This document shows, one piece after another, positions 12,298-25,479 of a stretch of DNA of 64,000 nt. Source of the DNA: Progne subis subis (Eukaryota > Chordata > Aves > Passeriformes > Hirundinidae). The stretch spans positions 2,185,547 through 2,249,546 of the forward strand of contig JAKJHU010000106.1 of NCBI GenBank assembly GCA_022316685.1, given 5' to 3'. The notes beneath the pieces are model-generated. The model was not told the DNA's origin. It saw only the letters and a program-made list of their open reading frames with translations, and made no database searches. How positions within the stretch are numbered: the stretch's first letter is position 1; every line of letters begins with the position of its first letter. A program made the translations under genes and the position numbers.

Positions 12298-15059
12298 GCC
12301 CTCACTACAGAAGTGAGAAAGTTTCTCAATTTCTGCAACTTCACTCCCGCCTACAGAAGTGGCAGAATTTTTCTTCTTCAAGGTTTTTAAGGACAAGGTC
12401 TACAAATATCTGTCTGGAATAATCCAAGTAGTTTTAAACCAACCTGAGAGAAAGGGAACAATAGGTCCTACAGTACTGCATTTCTAGAACAGTGAGTACA
12501 ATATGGATGCAAGTGCCAAATACTTAATGAATAAATTCTCTCTTGCAAATCTGGTTCCTTATGACCAGAGAGACCTGTATCATCAGTTCCCACACAATGC
12601 AAAGACTTTGGGAAAACCAAACCTCAATAGATTACCCCTAGAGATCTTAAAGAGGGGTTTAGAAATGTGAAAGGTAATTTAAAAGGAAAAAAAAAAACCC
12701 CACAAAAAATAAAAGACAAAACCCTAAACAAGAAAAAAAAAAAAAGCACAACTGGAAGCAGAGCAGACTGCAAAGACTTCTGTTCCAGCTTCCCCAGTAC
12801 TTTTAGGAATGTTAACAAACACACTTCTTATTTCCTTTATGGTAAAAGAGCAGAATACAAGTTTTTCCAAGTTTGTATCAACCACACAACTATTACCGAC
12901 CAGAAGTCCACCTAAGTACCTAAACGATTTGGAAGAAGAGATACAGACAAATGGACCAAAAAAACCACCAACCAACCACATAAAACCCACAAGAACTTTA
13001 AGTCTCCTGGAAATACTGAGAGTGTAAAGCCTTCATTCTGTATGAGACTATGGACAGCATATCTCACTATGTAATCTCACTACACAAGTATGTTAGAAAC
13101 ACTGATAAATATCAGAGTAGTCACATGCTGTTCAGCTGTAGAACAAAAGCCCTTATTAAGACACATTCCCAAATTCTGTGAAATAAAGATCCTAGTTACT
13201 TTTGCCCATTAAATCCATAATAACACCAACCCTAAGACTCCTATTTGTTATTTATCTTTTTCCAGAAGTGTTAAAAATGATGAGACAAGACATACGATTG
13301 AACTCCATCACTAAATACCTCAATAATGAAGCTATTTAAAATAGCCTCTCACTTAGTAATTATACACTTGGAGTATGCAAGGCAAAGGAAAAACCATTTA
13401 ACTTAACAGTGGTACAACTGAGAATTGCAACAGCTACCTATGATAGACTAAACAACCAGAAACATAAATTATCAGCAGTATTTCAACGTAAGGTCATCCA
13501 CTGCTGCTCCTCCCTGACACACACGGTTGCACTATGTAACACTGCTTCACAAAAAGCCTGTAAATTCAAAACTGCAAATTTAAGGCATAGAATTTTTTTT
13601 TATGGAATAAACGCGACAGTGCTGGAAAAAGCCTGAAACCAAAGTTGTTTAAGTTTTTAATAACTTGCTAGAAGTCACATGTCAAACTGACTCAACTGCT
13701 AAGCCCTTCTAAGGTAATGGGAAGTTTCTTCAGTTGAGTAACAATTTTCACCTGATAGTTATTTTTTCGAACATTTTCCCCCACATACTCTTTAAAGAGA
13801 TTAATTTTTCTCCCCTGCTGTTTAACACACACCATGTTTTCTCCCTTACATTTTTTCCACTTCTGATTAAGCAAATACTATCACTATTAATCCAAAAGAC
13901 AATACAGTAAGATTAAAAGATGCTTGAAAACAAACCACAACAGTACCCTGTCAACTTCTTTTCCAAAAAGCTACACTTGCTTACGTAAAGAATCACATTT
14001 TCCTAATACCAAACCTACCAGTCCCTACTAGATCACCAGTCCTTGGAGCAGCTAGGATGGGAAGCTAGTATCTAAGCACAGGTTAGAAATACACTCAAAA
14101 AGCATGCTCTTAAAAGGTTGCACAAGTCGGTATTTAACTGTAAAATACAGGGTACACTGTAGAGCTTCACTTAAAAACCTCAGTAAACAATTGCTATGTA
14201 GCGATTAGTACAGCATAATGACAATATCAACGGAAAACATGCAAATATATGTACAACCATGGAAGAATTACTGGGCCTTTTTAAACGATAACTGGAAACA
14301 TATTTACAAAATAAAATTCAGAACATCAAAGCCTCAAGAACGTACTCTTCTATAAAAAATTAGTCTCTGTTATGTGTTAGCCTAAAACCAGATTAGTAAA
14401 ATACTCCAAGACTAAAAAAACTGCCAACATTACCGGATAATAACAAGGCCAGAATACAAAACACCATAAAGAAGAAGAACCATATACTCTCCCTTAAAAG
14501 AGATTAGGAGACAAAGGGAATATTGCTGAGCTGGGACACTTGCATACGAGAGGAATAATTTTTCTAAATACAAGAGAAAACAGAAGCGTATGTTACAAGT
14601 TTGTGACATGACGGGACTATATATCATAACCGCCATCGAGAGCAGACTTGGGATGTTAAACAGCTCTCTTTTGGACCCCTGCATCCTTAACCATCAGCGT
14701 CCCTGTCCCTGCGGGGCAGGCGCCGCTTGGGTTGCACAGCTGAGAGCAGAGGCAACAGCCCGGGCCAGGGGTGCAGGGCAGGCCGAGCCGGCGGGACACC
14801 GACGGCGGCTCACGGCCTCAGGCTGGCCGAGGAAGGGCCCGGGAGCTCCGGGTGTGAACACGGGCCGGCAGCCACGAGCGCCGCACGGCCGGGGCAGCGC
14901 TGGGAACTCGGGGACCCCCGGTGCGGGGGCGGCACAGCGGAGACAACCCGAGGGGCGCCGCGGGGCATCCGCGCCTGGCGGGCCCCGGGCGCACGGACGG
15001 GGGCGGAGCGGCGCGGGGGAAGCGGCGGGACGGGGAGAGCCCGAAGCGGGGGACGGGAA

Positions 15060-15075
15060 GGGGGGGGGGGGGGGG
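15060..15075 (+). repeat. G16 homopolymer, G-quadruplex-prone
   Basis: Uninterrupted run of 16 G followed by further G-rich sequence at the left side of the CpG island. Likely length-variable and hard to sequence. Confidence 0.8.
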
Positions 15076-15304
15076 AGGCGGCCACGGGGTGATGTGAGGT
15101 GAGGCGGGGCAGGGCCGGGGGTGGAGGCGGCGACGCGGAGTCGGCGGCGCTCCCAGGGGCGCGCGCCCCGCCCGCTCCCGAGCGCCCGTTCCCCGGCGGG
15201 AGGGGCGGCGGGTCCCGGTCCCGCCCCCGGCCCGGTACCATTACCCAGCGCGCTCAGCGCCGCCGCCATCCCGCACCCGGCCCGCTCCCGCGGGGTCCGC
15301 GCGA

Positions 15305-15314
15305 CCTCGCGAGA
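15305..15314. promoter_or_regulatory. CGCG-element-like site (BANP type)
   Basis: CCTCGCGAGA matches 9 of 10 bases of the palindromic TCTCGCGAGA element found in housekeeping CpG-island promoters and bound by BANP. Confidence 0.4.
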
Positions 15315-15404
15315 CTTCCCGCCGTCCTTCCTCGCCCGCCCCCTGCCCCCGCCTCCCGCGGCCCGGCCCGCGCGCGCGCACAGTGCCCGCGCGCGGCCCA
15401 GACG

Positions 15405-15416
15405 CAACATGGCGGC
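15405..15416 (+). promoter_or_regulatory. YY1-type site
   Basis: CAACATGGCGGC matches the extended YY1 motif that sits just downstream of many CpG-island start sites and includes an ATG. A second, poorer GATGGCGGC lies on the minus strand near 15271. Confidence 0.5.
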
Positions 15417-15492
15417 CGCGGCGCCGCGCACGTGCCTCGGGCCCGCCGCGCCGGGCGCGCGCGCACGTAAAGCCGGGGAGAGGCGGGGCCGC

Positions 15493-15505
15493 CGCGCACG
15501 CGCAG
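15493..15505 (-). promoter_or_regulatory. NRF1-like site
   Basis: Minus-strand TGCGCGTGCGCGG resembles the NRF1 palindrome (one central C/G change). Common in CpG-island promoters. Confidence 0.4.
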
Positions 15506-15574
15506 GAGGCGCCACCGCGGGCCAGCTGATTCGAACGGGGCGCGCGAGCCACCACCTCCTCCCCGCACGCGCTG

Positions 15575-15582
15575 GTCACGTG
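15575..15582. promoter_or_regulatory. E-box GTCACGTG
   Basis: USF/MYC-type E-box. A second CACGTG is at 15429-15434. Both lie inside the CpG island. Confidence 0.4.
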
Positions 15583-15701
15583 GGGGCTTCCCCCGCTCGC
15601 TCCCTCCTCCTCCTTCCCCCTCCCCGCGCGGGTTCCGAACTCGGCACCGCCCGGGCTCCCCCCCACCCCAACCCCTTCCCCCGGGGCCGGGCCGGGCCCT
15701 C

Positions 15702-15707
15702 ACCTGG
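15702..15707 (-). other. Candidate minus-strand first-exon splice donor
   Basis: Minus-strand CCAG/GTGAGGG, a near-perfect donor, with the last exon base at 15704. It would end a non-coding first exon of the leftward gene (ZZZ3 by synteny). No transcript evidence. Confidence 0.4.
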
Positions 15708-15929
15708 CTCCCGCTCCTCGGCGCGACCGGGTCGCGCAGCCCCTCTCGCTCCCTCCGTGCCGCCCGCACCAGGCGGCGGCTCCGCACAGCGCCTGCTCCC
15801 CTCAGCGCGGCGGCGGCTCCTTCCGCTTCCTTCCCCTCCCCCCCGCGCTGCGGCGGGACCCGCTCCCTGCAGCTCCCCCTGCCGGCGGAGCGCGGCGGCG
15901 GCGCGGGGCCGGGCGCGCAGCGTGGCCGG

Positions 15930-15938
15930 GCAGGTGCG
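15930..15938 (+). other. Candidate plus-strand splice donor in the CpG island
   Basis: Plus-strand GCAG/GTGCGTGG with the last exon base at 15932. Could end the first exon of a divergent, probably non-coding transcript running toward USP33. Motif only. Confidence 0.25.
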
Positions 15939-17445
15939 TGGCGGGGAGCCCTGAGGGACGGGGACAGCTCCGCCCGCGCGGGCGGCAGCAGCGGCGCGGC
16001 TCTGGGAGCCCCGGCAGAGCCGCCGGCAGCGCGGGAACGCTCCGGGGCTGCTCTGCCGGGAAGGACTCGGGGGCAGCGCTGTGGTGGCTGGAGGGGCTCC
16101 TGCCCCCACTTGCCAGTTTCGTGCCCCCAAAAGCGGGGCTGTTCTGCTCGCGGCTCCTGAGCAATTTCCAGCGCTGTCTCCCGACTTAGCTCGCGCGGTG
16201 CCGCAAGAACAGGCTCGGTGGAATACTCCAGCCCTCTGGATTATTACTAAAAATTAATCGATTGCGCTTTCAAATTTCTTACTCTGGTGCTGCCTGGTTC
16301 TCAGCTCACCGGTGTGCGATCACCAAGAGTTACTACTACCTACCACCAGGATCCTGCTCTAATACATCATTTACCTCTGCTCCTACAGACAACAAAATTA
16401 CTGTCTGTTCTTGAACTTCTCATTGTTTTTTTTCCTGAAACACCACAGTTACAATGCATTTGGAAGAGTTTGTGTATTCAAGTAACAGAGACTCACGTTT
16501 TCTGTTAAATGCTAAGGAAATTCAAAAAACCTTTCTCTTAATAACGATGAACACGTCCAGTTTGCTGGAAAATCCTCAGGTAAACCAGTTCTCTGTAACA
16601 GAGCTAAGTATTGAAGAATATTTTCAATTGCTTTTAAAAGTAGTTAGTGACTGTATCATAATTCAAGTGATCGATACTTTTGTAAAGAAAGCACATTTAA
16701 TAAAATCCTAATTACCCAAATTGCAAGTCTAGTCATACAGACATTCTTTCTGCAGCGTCTGCAGAAAAACCTCAGCAGCTTTTCCACTCTCCCAAGCAGT
16801 TCTCACTTTTCCCTACATCTTGCTGACTTGGAAGTCTTCTGTGATCAAATTCAAAACAACAGAAATCCCACAAGAGAGAGAGAGGGAAATTTTCTCTCGA
16901 TTCTGTGCCACTGCTCTCCTGCAGCCGTGTTCTGTGCATGCCCAAGCAAGAGCCGTGTTCTCATTAATGCAGGAGCACCTGTGTGCACTAAAGCGCTGTG
17001 CCTCGCAATCCATTTAGAAATATGCTCACTTAGCTGAACAGCTGCAATGGCTGAGGATATTATTGCATTGCAGACAAGCCTTAGTGCTTTCACAGGAGAA
17101 CTCAGGGTTCTGCTCAGCTGCTTCTGAGCAAAATCGATTGGGTGTGTTGATGGTGGGGTTTTTTTCAGATTCCCCCGGCGCTGCAAAGATGCAGTTGAGC
17201 AACAGACCTGACCAAATCCAGGGGCTGCTGACACGGGAGGCAGCACTTCCCCCATCCCTGCCCCACAGTCCTTCCTACTGCCCACTCACCTCCTCATCCA
17301 CACACACGGTAAACCAGCTGGATTTCCTAAACCACCAAGAAGCTGTTCCTGTTTCTGGTGTGTTCGTTTTCATCCACAAATTAAACTGCATTGGCTCACC
17401 GTGGGGCTGACGAAAGCCAGCATGCGAGATGGGGGAGGGAGTGCT

Positions 17446-17459
17446 GCCAGCAGAGGCGA
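17446..17459 (+). promoter_or_regulatory. CTCF-like motif right of the CpG island
   Basis: GCCAGCAGAGGCGA is close to the CTCF core, with one G lost in the GGG. Confidence 0.3.
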
Positions 17460-18659
17460 GGAACAAGGCAATCTTCCTTTGGCATCAGTAACTTTTTGGC
17501 AATAGGATTAAACCAGTCTGACTATACCGTAACCACACCCTACACCAGGATTTGCCTTGAATTCACAGAGCAGGATTTAAATATTATGTTCTGCCATCTT
17601 GCCTAAGCAGCAGTGATGCCTAGTGATGGAAGGTTAACAAAGAGCAACTGTTAATGGTGTGATGTTTGAGGTCATGGTTCCAGCTAATGAAAGGGATACT
17701 CCTGAGGCTCTTGCCCCACCTCTCCATGCTCCCTGCTTTTTCCTGGATTTAATCCAGCCATTGTGTATGTACCGTGTGGTTTGGATGTGTTAACCTTCCA
17801 AAGCAAAATTAACAATATGCAAGGAAGAGAAAGCAGCCCATGTGTAGTAATGCCTGAGATCAGGTTCACTAACACCTCCACCCAAGAGAATTTACATTAA
17901 AACCTGGAGAAACCTGCTTTGTTTGAAGCTCCCCAAGGCTCTACATTTAGTCTGCTATCCCCACAGTGCAAAATCTTTTTCACCCACTCTATCCTGCATC
18001 CCCTTCCCTGCAGCATCCTATAGCAGCTTTGAAATAATTTCTAAATGTCAAAGAATATACTCCTGCTTAGTAGCACCGTACTGCTTTCTCCAACACGTTT
18101 TCACTTCCAGTTGATGCCCCTTGTTCTTCATATACTTTACCCAAACTATCTCACATCTCTAGTTCTTGTGGCTGCAGCTTCCTCTGTGCTACAGCATCTG
18201 TCTCATACCAGGTAACTGGTAGTTGTATTTATTATGGGCAGCCTTACATATTACTCATTTATAAGGCAATAACAAATTCTCAGGCTTCATCAGTGTTAGT
18301 AGTGGGGAAAAAAAACCCCAAACCACAAAACCCAAACCACAACAAAACCACTCCCTGTTCTGATGAGGATAATGGTATTAATGACAACTTTTCAGCCACT
18401 TACAATGGGACAAAGCTAAAAATTAGTAGATCAGACCCCTCCCAAAGCAGCATTTTCCACAAGAGCAGAAATCCTTCCATGTTTGTGGGATGCCTCAGCT
18501 CATGTTCGTGCATGGAGAACTGCCAGCACTACAAGTTCCAGCTTTGATGAAGCTGTGACATAGCTCCTGCTTTCAGCAGCAACATCCCTGTTCCCACCCA
18601 TCTCAATCCATGAAATTGCTTAATTGCTTCTCCTATTATTAGTGCAAATAATATGCGAT

Positions 18660-18674
18660 TTTTTTTTTTTTTTT
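18660..18674 (+). repeat. Poly-T tract
   Basis: Homopolymer T in the intergenic region; exact length about 15. Confidence 0.9.
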
Positions 18675-21600
18675 CTCCTGACCAAAGATTAACAAAGCTC
18701 ACTCTTTAGAACAGCACAACTGAGAAGCTGATCCTAAGGACATCTAGGTTAGTTCTGACAGCTGCCCTGCTCTCTTTCCACCATGCCCTCCAAACAGCAT
18801 TAACAAGCTACTTCTGGTTCCTGCCCCTGCTCTGGTTAAAAGGGGCTCACTCCGGAGCTACGCTGGCTCTTCAAGAGGGCGTGAAGGACAAGGGAGGGTA
18901 CAACTGAATTCAGTTCCAGCGGCTTGCTTGATCTGACTCGAGGGGAACCGCACTGGACAGGCGGGGTGTGTGGAATCACTCAGATGGATATGCACTTAAA
19001 CCCTGGACAGTGAGAATTTTCCTAAAGCAAGGTTAAGTTCTGTTATGTCAAATTCCATGGCCCAAGCCTAATAAACCATCCTGGACTGGATGAAAGTTGA
19101 CTCAGCACAACAGTTAGATGCCTCTGCATTAATTACTTTACCACCTCAATAATTTTGTCTGTAGGCATTTTAAAGGTGGCACTTTGAAGAAACAGAAGTA
19201 TTTGCATTCTTGTAGATAGTTACAGAAGATAAAGTTATAAAATGATAGTTTTTGTTGAGACGAAAGGAAACAAAATTAAGTGTTAACACCATTTTCTGCT
19301 TGGATACATTACACATCCTTACACAATCACTTCATTATTGTTATAGGTTCCTTGTTTGGCTCAGTTCTGCCTACTCTGTACCCTGGAGACCCCTACATTC
19401 TTTTTTTTCCATTAATGCTACCATATATAAATAATAAATATGAGAAAGGTGAGATTGCCCTCAGTGAAATGTTTTCACTGGTTTTACCTGAAGCAAAATC
19501 CTTTAGAGAAACAATTCTGTTTTGGTTCTAACCTTTAAGAACTATTCTGCCTGAAGACACTCTACTGATGGATTTAGGTGTGATTTCAGTAGCCAGTTTA
19601 CATGAAACTGTTCTGGCTTTTTGGCATAATTTTCTTTAAATTTGACAATTATTACCAATTCAGTGCCATAACAACAAAATGCATGCTCTTAATAATAGTT
19701 TTACTACTTCAAATACTACTTGGACCAAGATTTTAGAGTTGCAAGGAAGTCAGCATTTCAAAAATAGTATTAAAATATTACTAAACAAATAGTTTAAAAA
19801 ATGTAATAGTAGTAAATTTCATGCAATTATATGTAGACATCTGGTCTAATACCTACTAAAATAAATCCACTTCAGTAGTAAGTTTAGAATGCCTGGGTTT
19901 TATGCCTTTTTTTTGGTAGGAACAAGGTAAGGGGGAAAAAAGTTTTAGCTCTTCATTAAAGAGAACAATCTCCAGTCACTGATAATGGGTAAGTACGTCA
20001 GGCAAGTCAAGAGTGGGTTGTAACCCACACAGATTATTACAGATTTGACCTTAGTTACTGAAATTAATCATATTCTACGCTGAAAAAGCAAGTCACCAAT
20101 CACAAAAGTGAAATGAATTTTCAAAGTTATAATTTGCATTTTTTGCAATAATTAAAGTATATTTAAAGTAGGGACAATGTAATCCAAATTGGTCTAAGAA
20201 GCTGCAGTGAATTAACCTGATATTTATTTTTAATAATTTCATTAATTAGACTATATTCAGGACCATTTAGAAACACTCCTCACATGCGAGGTATTCCCAT
20301 CTAAATGACTTTTTCTAATTTCAGTAGAGGCTTCAAAGTCAGGTCGATATGAAATGATAGCTAGATTGTAGTACATTATGAAAAAAAACCATTCCACAGT
20401 GGAACTCATTAAACATAAAAGCGGCACACCAGAAGGAATATCTTTAATTTTCAGAATGTATTACTCTTCTTAGTTTTTACTACTCAAAAGTGGGGTTTTA
20501 TATTTCAAAATGGAAATATTGCTACCTATTTCAACTAACTGCGTTTTTAAAAATTTGGTTTATTGCAGTTTCTTTGAGTGTGTTATTATTCTAGTGTAGG
20601 AAACTTGACTCAGGCTTCAAGAAAACAACAATCCTGAGAATTCCAGGTTCTGAGACATTTCACATGTGTAAATCAGGGAAGTTTCAACTAAGCAGGATGA
20701 GAAGGTGAGCTGGACCCCTATGGGCACAGTGGTTTTGCCTAAGGCTAGTAAAACCCTGAAGCCCACATTACCTCCATTTACCTTCCCGGAGTGTTCTCAT
20801 CAGCACAGCCTTTAAGAGTGAATCACCTTAGTCAGGGAGTTTTAGCCCTTACAGATGTTATCAACTCCTGTCCAAGAAGTCCCTTTTATCTTTCCTTTCT
20901 CCTTGAGTAACATCTCTTTGTTACACATTTGAATCGCTCTCGGGTATTAGTGGCTCTGCATTAATATTTTGAATTATGTATAGCCTACCTGAGTAGGTCA
21001 GAATATGCCTGTTACTTTTTTGATTACCTTGCATATTCCTTCAGGTCCTACATCACAATAAAGAGCTCTGTTGTTACTCAAAACTGAACAGAATTTAGAT
21101 TGTTCCACGTGTAAACCAGGAAAACATAAATTAGCAGTTTTCAAGTAAGATGGAGGTGTCTAAATAAAACAAATAAATAAAAATACCTGGCACACTTCGC
21201 CTAGCCTTTAGGCACATTTTTTTCCAAACAGAAAAGCTTTTCAAGGACAAGCCTGGCTTATGATTCGGGTCCTCTCATACAGGATGTGAAAGATTTAAAT
21301 AGAATTTCAGACAAATTGCCATCACACAGGAATGAACACCAGCACCACCGACAGTTTAAGAACAGATTCCTGTTCAGGGCTCAAGTCCAGAATGATAGTA
21401 GACACTTTTCAGATTTAACTTAAAAGCAGAGCAGAAGCCCAGAAACTGCCTCTATTACCTGTATCTTTTTCAACATCTACAGAAAGAGCCCAGGAAGACC
21501 AATCTCTGCACCTGAGTGTGCAAAGGTAAGGTCACATATGAAGCTCCGATTCCTACTGATCAAGTTCAAAAGACAGATTATCTCCACTACCCTGCTTGGT

Positions 21601-23197
21601 TGGACAGCAAATTAATTATATTATAAGCAAACGAGGTAAAAGAGAGCTTATTTCCCTTACTAAAAATTATTCAGAAGACAGGTCACTCAGAGAGTTCATA
21701 GCTAAAACATGTTTTATTTCTGGCTTCTACGGTTAAATTGTAAACCTTGGTACTACATGAAACACTTAATTGAAAATACTGTCTAAGTGAATTAATAGCT
21801 GCCAGTTCATTAGCACTTTGGCATGCATGAGTGCATTTCTTTTGTTTCTCTGAAAATCTCAGAGTAACCTTACTTCTGGTGCTGAAGAGAGTGTGTGCAG
21901 GAAACAAACATGCATTCACAGTGTGAGCAAGTGATGCATGTTCATTTGGGGTTTGGCATTCTAACAGACACCCAGGGGAAGTGGTGGTGGGGGGAAAAAA
22001 GCAGTGTATCCCCATGGTAACCAGGACATCTTGTTTTAAAATGTTTAACACGGTTAGCGTGTTTAATATTAAACACACCAGACAGAAAAAAATTAGTCAC
22101 CTAGAAAAATAATTCATTTCTGAGCAAAGCTATTCATGAACAATGAACATGAAAAGCTCCTGGCAGTGTCCTGGGAGATACGAAACAAAAATTGCTATTT
22201 TTCATTTTTGGCAGCTGACAATTTATTCTAAGCTTTTTCCTACGCCTATGAATCAAATGTGTCCTCTCTTCTGCCCTCTTTATTCCCTTCAACAAAGTAC
22301 TTTTAGATTTATTTTCTCGTGTGCTAAGTTTTTCCAAAAACAGGCCTTATTTAATTTTTATTGTATAATAAATTGTTGGTGAGTTCCAACTGAGGAATGA
22401 GGAACATATCTGGAAATGAAATCTTCTCAACTTGATTTGTATTATGAAAATATTTTGTGAATGATGACTACTTTATTTTTGTACCTCCCATGCTTCCAAT
22501 GACTAGGAAGAAAAGTGTTTTAAGATTCACTAGCTTTGCATAAGGGAATATCGAAACTGCATAAAGAACCAGTGTATTCCCATTATGCCAGCTTTACCTT
22601 TTTACTGATGGTTCATTTTATGCTTGCACATAAATCAGCAAATCAAATGTCGGCTGTATCTTTACATGTCCATTCAACAATCAGAACTTGAAGTTTTAGT
22701 TAATCAACTCAGTCATGACCAACTCAGAATAGAAAATTAATTTACTTGCTTATTCATCTCATAAACATCCTATTTGTAACCAAGTTCCTACTGCTTTTTT
22801 TAAAGCCCCCACACACCCATGTACAACCTATGTGGAAACTTGCCATCAAGCAACTTTGCATGTTGTACCACTACTGGTCCAGGTGCAGAAAACCTACTGG
22901 ACACTTCAGTGATGTGTTTCTCACAAATGGACCTTCCTTTTCTAGCTGCATATCTGAGCTGACACACATTTGGAAGAGAGAAAAGTTTTGAGATAGAATA
23001 AATAATTCCATCATTCTGTGAAAACCATGACTGTGACTGTAAGCAAATGTGTAACATTAGGTGTATTGTAAGTGTATTTTATCTTACTTTGTGGCAGGGT
23101 TCACTGGTTTCTATGGAGAAGCAGACTTGTCACCTTGTTGAACAGCTTAAAGCTAGCCTAAAGTTTAACCTAAGACAAGTAATATCTTTTAAACAGA

Positions 23198-23222
23198 TAT
23201 ATATATTAAATATATATATACA
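23198..23222 (+). repeat. AT microsatellite
   Basis: Alternating AT broken once by TTAAA. Confidence 0.85.
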
Positions 23223-24362
23223 ATAGTACATATTCAAGAAAACAAGTGACACTCTTCATTGTAAGTGAGAATAGCACTTCTAAAATTGTACTGAACATGG
23301 CTATTTTCTAATCTAAGATTTTGAAGGCTAACTTACACCAAGTTTGTTTGTAACTGGATTAATTTTTGTGAATTAACACTGAAAGTGATTTGTCTTTCTT
23401 TGTAACACTTCAGAAACTCAGAAGTCTTATTTTGCTTCCTGCTATTAACTGTCTGCTCTGGATGGCTTAAATATAGAGAGAAGCCAGAAAAGCCATCTGT
23501 TAGGAAGAATGAGAAAAAGCCTAGTTGTTCTACTCATTTCCTGGGCAAAATGAAGACTGAAAGGTTTTCAGTGAGAAAACTGCTTAGACTGCACTAAGCC
23601 AGATGTATATAGGGAATTCAAAAGGAATAAATGAAATAGAATTTTCTTAGTCCAGTATAAAATAGTTGTACAGTGCAACTATGAAGAAAGTACTTGGTCC
23701 CTTTAGGCAGATAATATCTAAGTTTTTCAGTAAAACTTACAAATCCCAGAAACTTATATTATGAATAACAGGATACTCAGAAAAGAGTCAAATGTTAGCA
23801 GTGTCATTACAAATAAATGCCTTCTGCTTTTAGGAGAAGTAGGATATATAGTGCTGGAAAAACCCAGTCACTATGCAAGTTTTGAATCTGAGAAGGAGAA
23901 TTCTTAAATAATGCTTTAGCATAGCACATCAAATTATATTAGATTTCATCAGAAAAATTCAGGACTACTGAACTGTGGGCATACTGAACTTCACAATGAA
24001 AACCTCTTCATTCACAGTATAATATAGCCAAACACATTTCTAACACTTTATGCTTTTTTATCTTATCTTGAAACAGGCCATTACTGATGGGAAGGCTGAC
24101 ACCCATTACAGCAGTAAACTTGAGTGTAATTTAAAAAGAACAGCTTTATCAAATGTAGCTAATTGAGGTCACTACTCCAGCATAAACCCCAAAATAATTA
24201 TTGTAGTGCCTCTAGCCATAGTTCAATTAAGATACTGGAGAGGTAGATTACGTGCATTTTTATATACATATATAAAATATACGTGCATGTATATAAATAT
24301 GTATATGTCTAACAAAATTATATTAATATACATAAGTAGATATGTATCCCTATACACAGGGC

Positions 24363-24388
24363 CAACCTGGATGATAGAATCCAGGTTG
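24363..24388. repeat. Perfect 10-bp inverted repeat, 6-nt loop
   Basis: CAACCTGGAT, then GATAGA, then ATCCAGGTTG. Intergenic, next to AT-rich simple sequence. Confidence 0.95.
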
Positions 24389-25479
24389 CAGAAACAGCTT
24401 TCTGGACTCAGTTTAAATTACTCTTTAGCTCTCACCTTTGAATCACATTACAAAACTGCCTTATTTTACTACTGAGTAATTCAGTAGCTCTTCTGCTATT
24501 CTTATTCCCTCCAATTCTACTGTTCAGCTACATTACACAGTAACTGAAACAGTCTCCTCGATGTTGGGTGTTGAGGTGATTGATTAGTTATACTGATTGC
24601 AAAAAAACTTCAGAAACTTAAGAGAAATCAAGCTTTTAGCTGCTGAACGCAGTTTTCCTCTGAAGAGATGGATTAAAGTTCCCAGACTGAACTGCAGGAT
24701 TTTAATAGCTCATACCTAGATTTCCAGGCCTACAACAAGGAGTCCACTGGATTTTTCTCTTCTTGAAGTGACAGTCTCCCTGGCACCCAAACACATCACT
24801 GTGTTTCCTCAACTGGAAACAAATGAACAAAGAATCCAAATAGTCTGGTGAAAGGCTTATGGAAAAAAATAATTTCCACAGGCCCTTCCTGAGATTCATT
24901 CTTTCTTTGCTACAAGTCATGACAGCTTTTCCCAGTAAAGGCCTCTCCTTTACCTACTCTCTGAGTTATTGCTTTCCCTCCAGCATACACAAGCCATCCA
25001 TCTGGAGCTCTCCCACACTGCCTTCCTTTAAAAGACTACTTCCATTTCTACAACATAATATCCCTTGCAGAGCTCTCAAAGGGCTAAAAGCGAGACAGTC
25101 ATCCCTTTGGAATTCTCTTAAAACACACCTATTTATCTCTGCAAACTCAGGGGTTTGGTTTTTTCTAAGCAGGACAGAGTTCCAGTGTGAAAATGCCTTT
25201 TTCCACAGTGACAAAGGCATTTCACAAACTCTGCTGCCATGGAGTGTCTCCTAACTATCTGTGTGCTTCACAGATTGGCTATGCATTCCCAGACACCCAG
25301 TAGAAAACACTGACTAGAAGGCTTCTAGATTTCTGAAATAAGCTTCCTAAACCCAGCACAAGTCCCCATTGCTAAAGCTGAGGCAAATATCTTTGCTTAT
25401 CTCAGAAAAAATTGTTCAGTATTATCCAGCAATTATTTACATATTGGAAGTCTTGCATTTTCAGCATTCTTTTAAGGGA

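Larger units (their letters stand above)
1..14694. other. AT-rich non-coding region, probably ZZZ3 intron 1
   Basis: No exon was recognised on either strand; the listed open frames are short and have no family signature. Contents: old CR1 relics at about 4090-4600 and 9950-10630, A/G-rich simple repeats, and a CTCF-like motif at 11675. Intron status depends on the ZZZ3 assignment. Confidence 0.55.
14695..16110. promoter_or_regulatory. CpG-island promoter, probably of ZZZ3
   Basis: Abrupt change from AT-rich flanks to very high GC with dense CpG, starting near 14695 and ending near 16110. Such an island marks a housekeeping promoter. It lies about 10 kb beyond the USP33 3' end. In human, and I believe chicken, the next gene downstream of USP33 in the same orientation is ZZZ3, whose 5' exons are non-coding, so ZZZ3 transcribed leftward is the best assignment. 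Candidate donors occur on the minus strand (CAG/GTGAGG at 15703) and plus strand (CAG/GTGCGT at 15933), so divergent transcription is possible. No ZZZ3 protein sequence is visible, so the identity rests on synteny alone. Confidence 0.8.

Noticed and set aside
1..14694. ZZZ3 coding exons
   Set aside because: The large first coding exon expected for ZZZ3 would give a long minus-strand open frame, and none is present. It must lie left of the window if the assignment is right.
15263..15271. Minus-strand ATGGCGGCGGC as a coding start of a leftward gene, followed by a possible GTAATG donor
   Set aside because: The ZZZ3 N-terminus I recall does not start this way and its first exons are non-coding. 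The motif is better explained as a YY1-like promoter element.
14694..15954. Long open frames on both strands in the CpG island (up to 277 aa)
   Set aside because: They overlap in several frames, are Pro/Arg/Gly/Ala-rich and have no domain. High GC removes stop codons by chance.
20640..21110. Possible ancient SINE or gene 3' end (GTGTAAATCAGGG, later AATAAA near 21057)
   Set aside because: Only a faint resemblance to old amniote repeats. No ordered match and no exon nearby, so not supportable.
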